DNA of 8,732 nt from Rhodospirillales bacterium (GTDB lineage: Bacteria; Pseudomonadota; Alphaproteobacteria; UBA828). Below the pieces are notes generated by a model. The model was not told where the DNA came from and did not search any database. It was given only the letters and a program-made list of their open reading frames with translations. Shown in pieces: positions 6,454 through 8,732 of the stretch. Each line of letters begins with the position of its first letter. The first letter of the stretch is position 1. The position numbers were made by a program, and so were the translations under genes. The stretch spans positions 1 through 8,732 of the forward strand of contig JAPOPO010000205.1 of the NCBI GenBank assembly GCA_026712885.1, in the 5' to 3' direction.

Positions 6454-7213
6454 GCGCCGTCTCCACGCTGCCGCCGAGATAGGCCTGCTGGACCGCTTCG
6501 TCCTCCTGAATTGCGGCCGGCAGGCCTTCGGCGATCTTGCGCCCGAAGTTGAGTACGGCGATGCGGTCGGTCACGCCCATGACGAGCTCCATGACGTGCT
6601 CGACCAGGACGATGGTCATCCCCGCCTGTTGAAGAGTGCGCAGGCGTCCGTCGAGCGCGTGCACCTCCTCCAGGTTCATGCCGGCGGCGGGCTCGTCGAG
6701 CAGCAGGAGCCGGGGCTTTGTGGCAAGCGCGCGGGCCAGCTCAAGCCGGCGCTGCTCGCCGAAGGCCAGGTTGGCGGCGAGCTCGTTCCGCTTGCCGGCC
6801 AGCCCGGCGAATTCGAGCTGCTCGTCTACCGCGTCGCGCGCCGCGCCCGAGCCGAAGAACCACCGCTTCGCGAAATTTTCGCTGCGCCGGTCCTCAACGG
6901 AATTCTGCGCCACCCAGAGGTTCTGCCAGACCGTGAGGTGGCCGAACAGTCGGATGTTCTGAAACGTGCGCGCCACGCCCGCCGCCAGCACCCGGTGCGG
7001 TGCGGCGCCGGTGATATCGCGCCCCTCGAAGGCGACCCGTCCAGCGGTGACCGACACGACACCGCAGATCAGATTCACCGTGGTGCTCTTGCCCGAGCCG
7101 TTGGGGCCGATCAGGCCGAAGATTTCACCTTCTTCCACCGAGAGGTCGAGCTCGTCGACGGCATGGACACCGCCGAAATGCTTGGTGAGAGATGTGAGCT
7201 CCAATATCGGCAT
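6446..7213 (-). CDS. livG: LIV-type ABC transporter ATPase, LivG type (cassette 2)
   Basis: A 255-residue ATPase with all motifs intact: Walker A GPNGSGKS (36-43), Q-loop ARTFQN with Gln85, LivG-type signature LAFGEQ (149-154) followed by RRLELARAL, Walker B LLLLDEP (169-175) with Glu174, and switch VEHV with His206. AAGMNLEE after Walker B and LNFGRKIAEG near the end are LivG traits. The segment between the Q-loop and the signature, around RRSENFAKRWFFGSG, is the family's variable insert. The ATG at 7213 lies four bases after the livM' stop with no strong ribosome-binding site, which suggests coupled translation. Its stop overlaps the livF' start by eight bases, using the same eight bases as in cassette 1. 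Confidence 0.96.
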   Translation of the reverse strand: MPILELTSLTKHFGGVHAVDELDLSVEEGEIFGLIGPNGSGKSTTVNLICGVVSVTAGRVAFEGRDITGAAPHRVLAAGVARTFQNIRLFGHLTVWQNLWVAQNSVEDRRSENFAKRWFFGSGAARDAVDEQLEFAGLAGKRNELAANLAFGEQRRLELARALATKPRLLLLDEPAAGMNLEEVHALDGRLRTLQQAGMTIVLVEHVMELVMGVTDRIAVLNFGRKIAEGLPAAIQEDEAVQQAYLGGSVETAHA

Positions 7214-7217
7214 CGCG

Positions 7218-8120
7218 CTAGTTGCGGGTGTCGCGGGTGAACAGCCCGCGGACGAGCTTCACGGAGCGCTCGTCGATGAGCCCGCGCGGCTGGATGTTCA
7301 TGGCGAGCACGATCAGCGCCCCGAACAGCAGGTTTCGCCAATCGCCCATGAAGCGCAGGCCTTCGACGAGAATCCCCTGGATGAAGATCACCGCCACGAG
7401 CGTACCGAAGACATTGCGGAGTCCGCCCAGGATCGGATAGGCGATGGCGAACGTCGCCAGCATGACGCCGAAGTTCAGGTGCTCGATGTGCGTCGTGTAG
7501 TGAGCGTAGATTGCGCCGCCGATGCCGGCGATGAAGCCGCCGGCGGCGAACGCGCCGACCTTCACCGCCGTCAGGTTGATGCCGACGCTCTGGGCCGCCA
7601 GCTCGTCCTCGCCGACCGCGCGCAGCACGGCGCCAGCCCTGGACCGGTCGGTCCACCACAGCGCCAGCATGACGAGGGCGACGATCACCCAAATGAAGAT
7701 CGCGACGTCGAGCGTGCTCCAGCCGTTCTCGGGAAAGAAGCGGATCTGCTTGAACCCTTCGCCGCCCTGCGGCCCGACGGTGATGCCCTCCTTCGCGATC
7801 TGGTAGTCGAAGTTGAACCAGAACAGGCGAATGAACTCACCGAAGGCGATCGTCGCGACCACCAGCATCAAGCCCTTTATCCGCAAGGCCGGGAATCCGA
7901 CGATGCCGGCCACGATGCCGGCAAGCGAGGCTGAGACCAGAAGCGCCGGAATGATGTGCCAGCCCGCCAACACCGTGAGCATTGCCGAGACGTAGGCGCC
8001 AATGGAAAAGAAGCCCGCCTGTGCCAACGTGACCTGGCCGGTCTGCAGAACGACGTACGCGGACAGCCCGAGAAGCGTGTGGACGCCGATGATCTGAAGC
8101 AGTCCGAAGAAGAAGTCCAT
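7218..8120 (-). CDS. livM: LIV-type ABC transporter permease, LivM type (cassette 2)
   Basis: A 300-residue inner-membrane permease. LivM marks are TGQVTLAQAGFFSIGAYVSA (27-46), RIKGLMLVVATIAFGEFIRL (80-99), the VGPQGGEGF loop (115-123) and the coupling segment RSRAGAVLRAVGEDELAAQS (159-178). These are followed by AGGFIAGIGGAIYAHYTTHI and the terminal NIQPRGLIDER. About eight hydrophobic segments can be picked out. The ATG at 8120 has a good ribosome-binding site, GGGGGAG, six bases upstream, and lies 15 bases after the livH' stop. It differs clearly from the cassette 1 LivM, with only the family motifs shared, so the two importers probably recognise different compounds. It ends four bases before livG'. 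Confidence 0.96.
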   Translation of the reverse strand: MDFFFGLLQIIGVHTLLGLSAYVVLQTGQVTLAQAGFFSIGAYVSAMLTVLAGWHIIPALLVSASLAGIVAGIVGFPALRIKGLMLVVATIAFGEFIRLFWFNFDYQIAKEGITVGPQGGEGFKQIRFFPENGWSTLDVAIFIWVIVALVMLALWWTDRSRAGAVLRAVGEDELAAQSVGINLTAVKVGAFAAGGFIAGIGGAIYAHYTTHIEHLNFGVMLATFAIAYPILGGLRNVFGTLVAVIFIQGILVEGLRFMGDWRNLLFGALIVLAMNIQPRGLIDERSVKLVRGLFTRDTRN

Positions 8121-8126
8121 CGCCTT

Positions 8127-8133
8127 CTCCCCC
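8127..8133 (-). promoter_or_regulatory. Ribosome-binding site for livM'
   Basis: GGGGGAG lies six bases before the ATG at 8120, between livH' and livM'. It supports that start and shows that livM' need not depend on coupling, unlike the cassette 1 livM, which has no such site. Confidence 0.6.
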
Positions 8134-8135
8134 GC

Positions 8136-8732
8136 TCAGTCGCGCGCCACCGAGCGCGAGAAGATGCCGCCCGGCCGGAACACCAGGAACACGAAGAGCA
8201 GCAGCATCACATACATGTCCCGTTCGGTGACTCCCCTGAAAGCTAGGAAGAAGTTCTCGAAGGCGCCGACCGCGAGCCCGGCGATGATTGCACCCGGGAT
8301 GCTGCCGAGGCCGCCGATGACACAGACGATTAGCCCCTTGACCGTTATCGGCACGACCAGCAGGGGCGAAAGCACGCCGACCGAGGCGCCGATCATGGCG
8401 CCGGCCAGCCCTCCCAACATGCCGGTGATGACGAACGTGAGCGCGTTCGTGCGGTCCAGGCTGATGCCGGCGAGCTGCGCCGCGACCGGCTGTTGCGCCA
8501 CCGCCCGCGTCGCGATGCCGAGGCGCGTCCGATAGAGCATGAACATGAGCACGATCATGGCGATCAGCGAGAGGAAGAAGATGAAAACCAGATCGCCGCG
8601 CAGGCCGAAGTCGCCCCACTCGATATAGATGTCGGCGAAGAGCGCCGGATAGGGCTGGGGCATCCCGTCGGTCGCGTGGACCACGATCTCGTCGATCAGG
8701 ATCAGCATGCCGACGGTGGCCATCAGCGTCGC
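8136..8732 (-). CDS. livH: LIV-type ABC transporter permease, LivH type (cassette 2), N-terminus outside the window
   Basis: The visible 198 residues are the C-terminal two thirds of a LivH permease. Aligned by eye with the cassette 1 LivH, roughly 90-95 N-terminal residues are missing. An ATG at 8723 is internal: the frame stays open to base 8732, reading ATLMATVGML, as in the middle of LivH proteins. Recognisable parts are the coupling segment TRLGIATRAVAQQPVAAQLAG, VKGLIVCVIGGLGSIPGAI and the terminal LFLVFRPGGIFSR. In the coupling segment AQQP stands where cassette 1 has SENP. The stop is 15 bases before livM'. The gene for the periplasmic substrate-binding protein may lie upstream, past the window edge. 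Confidence 0.93.
   Translation of the reverse strand, partial: ATLMATVGMLILIDEIVVHATDGMPQPYPALFADIYIEWGDFGLRGDLVFIFFLSLIAMIVLMFMLYRTRLGIATRAVAQQPVAAQLAGISLDRTNALTFVITGMLGGLAGAMIGASVGVLSPLLVVPITVKGLIVCVIGGLGSIPGAIIAGLAVGAFENFFLAFRGVTERDMYVMLLLFVFLVFRPGGIFSRSVARD

Noticed and set aside
5152..6552. A 466-codon open frame on the plus strand, longer than any real gene in the window
   Set aside because: It is antisense to livF' and part of livH and livG', all with intact motifs. Its translation is rich in His, Arg, Asp and Gln with no recognisable domain, as expected of the reverse strand of GC-rich genes.
6966..7934. A 322-codon plus-strand open frame
   Set aside because: It is antisense to livM' and livG', which carry clear family motifs. 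The translated product is highly charged and unlike any family I know.

Overview
The window is GC-rich, non-repetitive bacterial chromosomal sequence packed with genes. The high GC, the CaiB/BaiF-type CoA transferase and the back-to-back branched-chain amino acid (LIV)-type ABC transporter cassettes suggest an environmental alphaproteobacterium or a similar metabolically versatile proteobacterium. That placement is an inference, because no marker gene is present.

Layout, left to right. (1) Bases 1-1194, + strand: the 3' part of a class III CoA transferase that lacks only its extreme N-terminus. (2) Bases 1191-1745, - strand: a GNAT acetyltransferase convergent with the CoA transferase; the two stop codons overlap. 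(3) Bases 1746-1900: a 155-base gap with weak hairpins and no convincing promoter or terminator. (4) Bases 1901-8732, - strand: one long, tight gene series. Read in the direction of transcription (right to left) it is livH' (5' end outside the window), livM', livG', livF', livH, livM, livG, livF and a small secreted YtkA/FixH-like protein with a His/Met-rich tail. Junctions are +15, +4, -8, +51, +3, -14, -8 and +3 bases, so a single transcription unit with translational coupling is likely.

Each cassette encodes two membrane permeases (LivH and LivM types) and two cytoplasmic ATPases (LivG and LivF types), which together form one importer of the hydrophobic amino acid transporter (HAAT) family. 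The two cassettes are clearly diverged, so they are probably two importers with different substrates rather than a recent duplication. No periplasmic substrate-binding protein is in the window; one may lie beyond base 8732. Substrates cannot be read from the sequence. The nearby CoA transferase would fit uptake and CoA activation of an organic acid or amino acid derivative, but this is only a contextual guess.

I found no tRNA, rRNA, CRISPR array, insertion sequence or phage gene. The points most worth a second look are the YtkA-like putative metal-binding protein coupled to the end of a LIV operon, the altered ABC signature motif in one LivG, and the dual use of the livF 3' end as a Shine-Dalgarno site. 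I see no convincing wholly new system.
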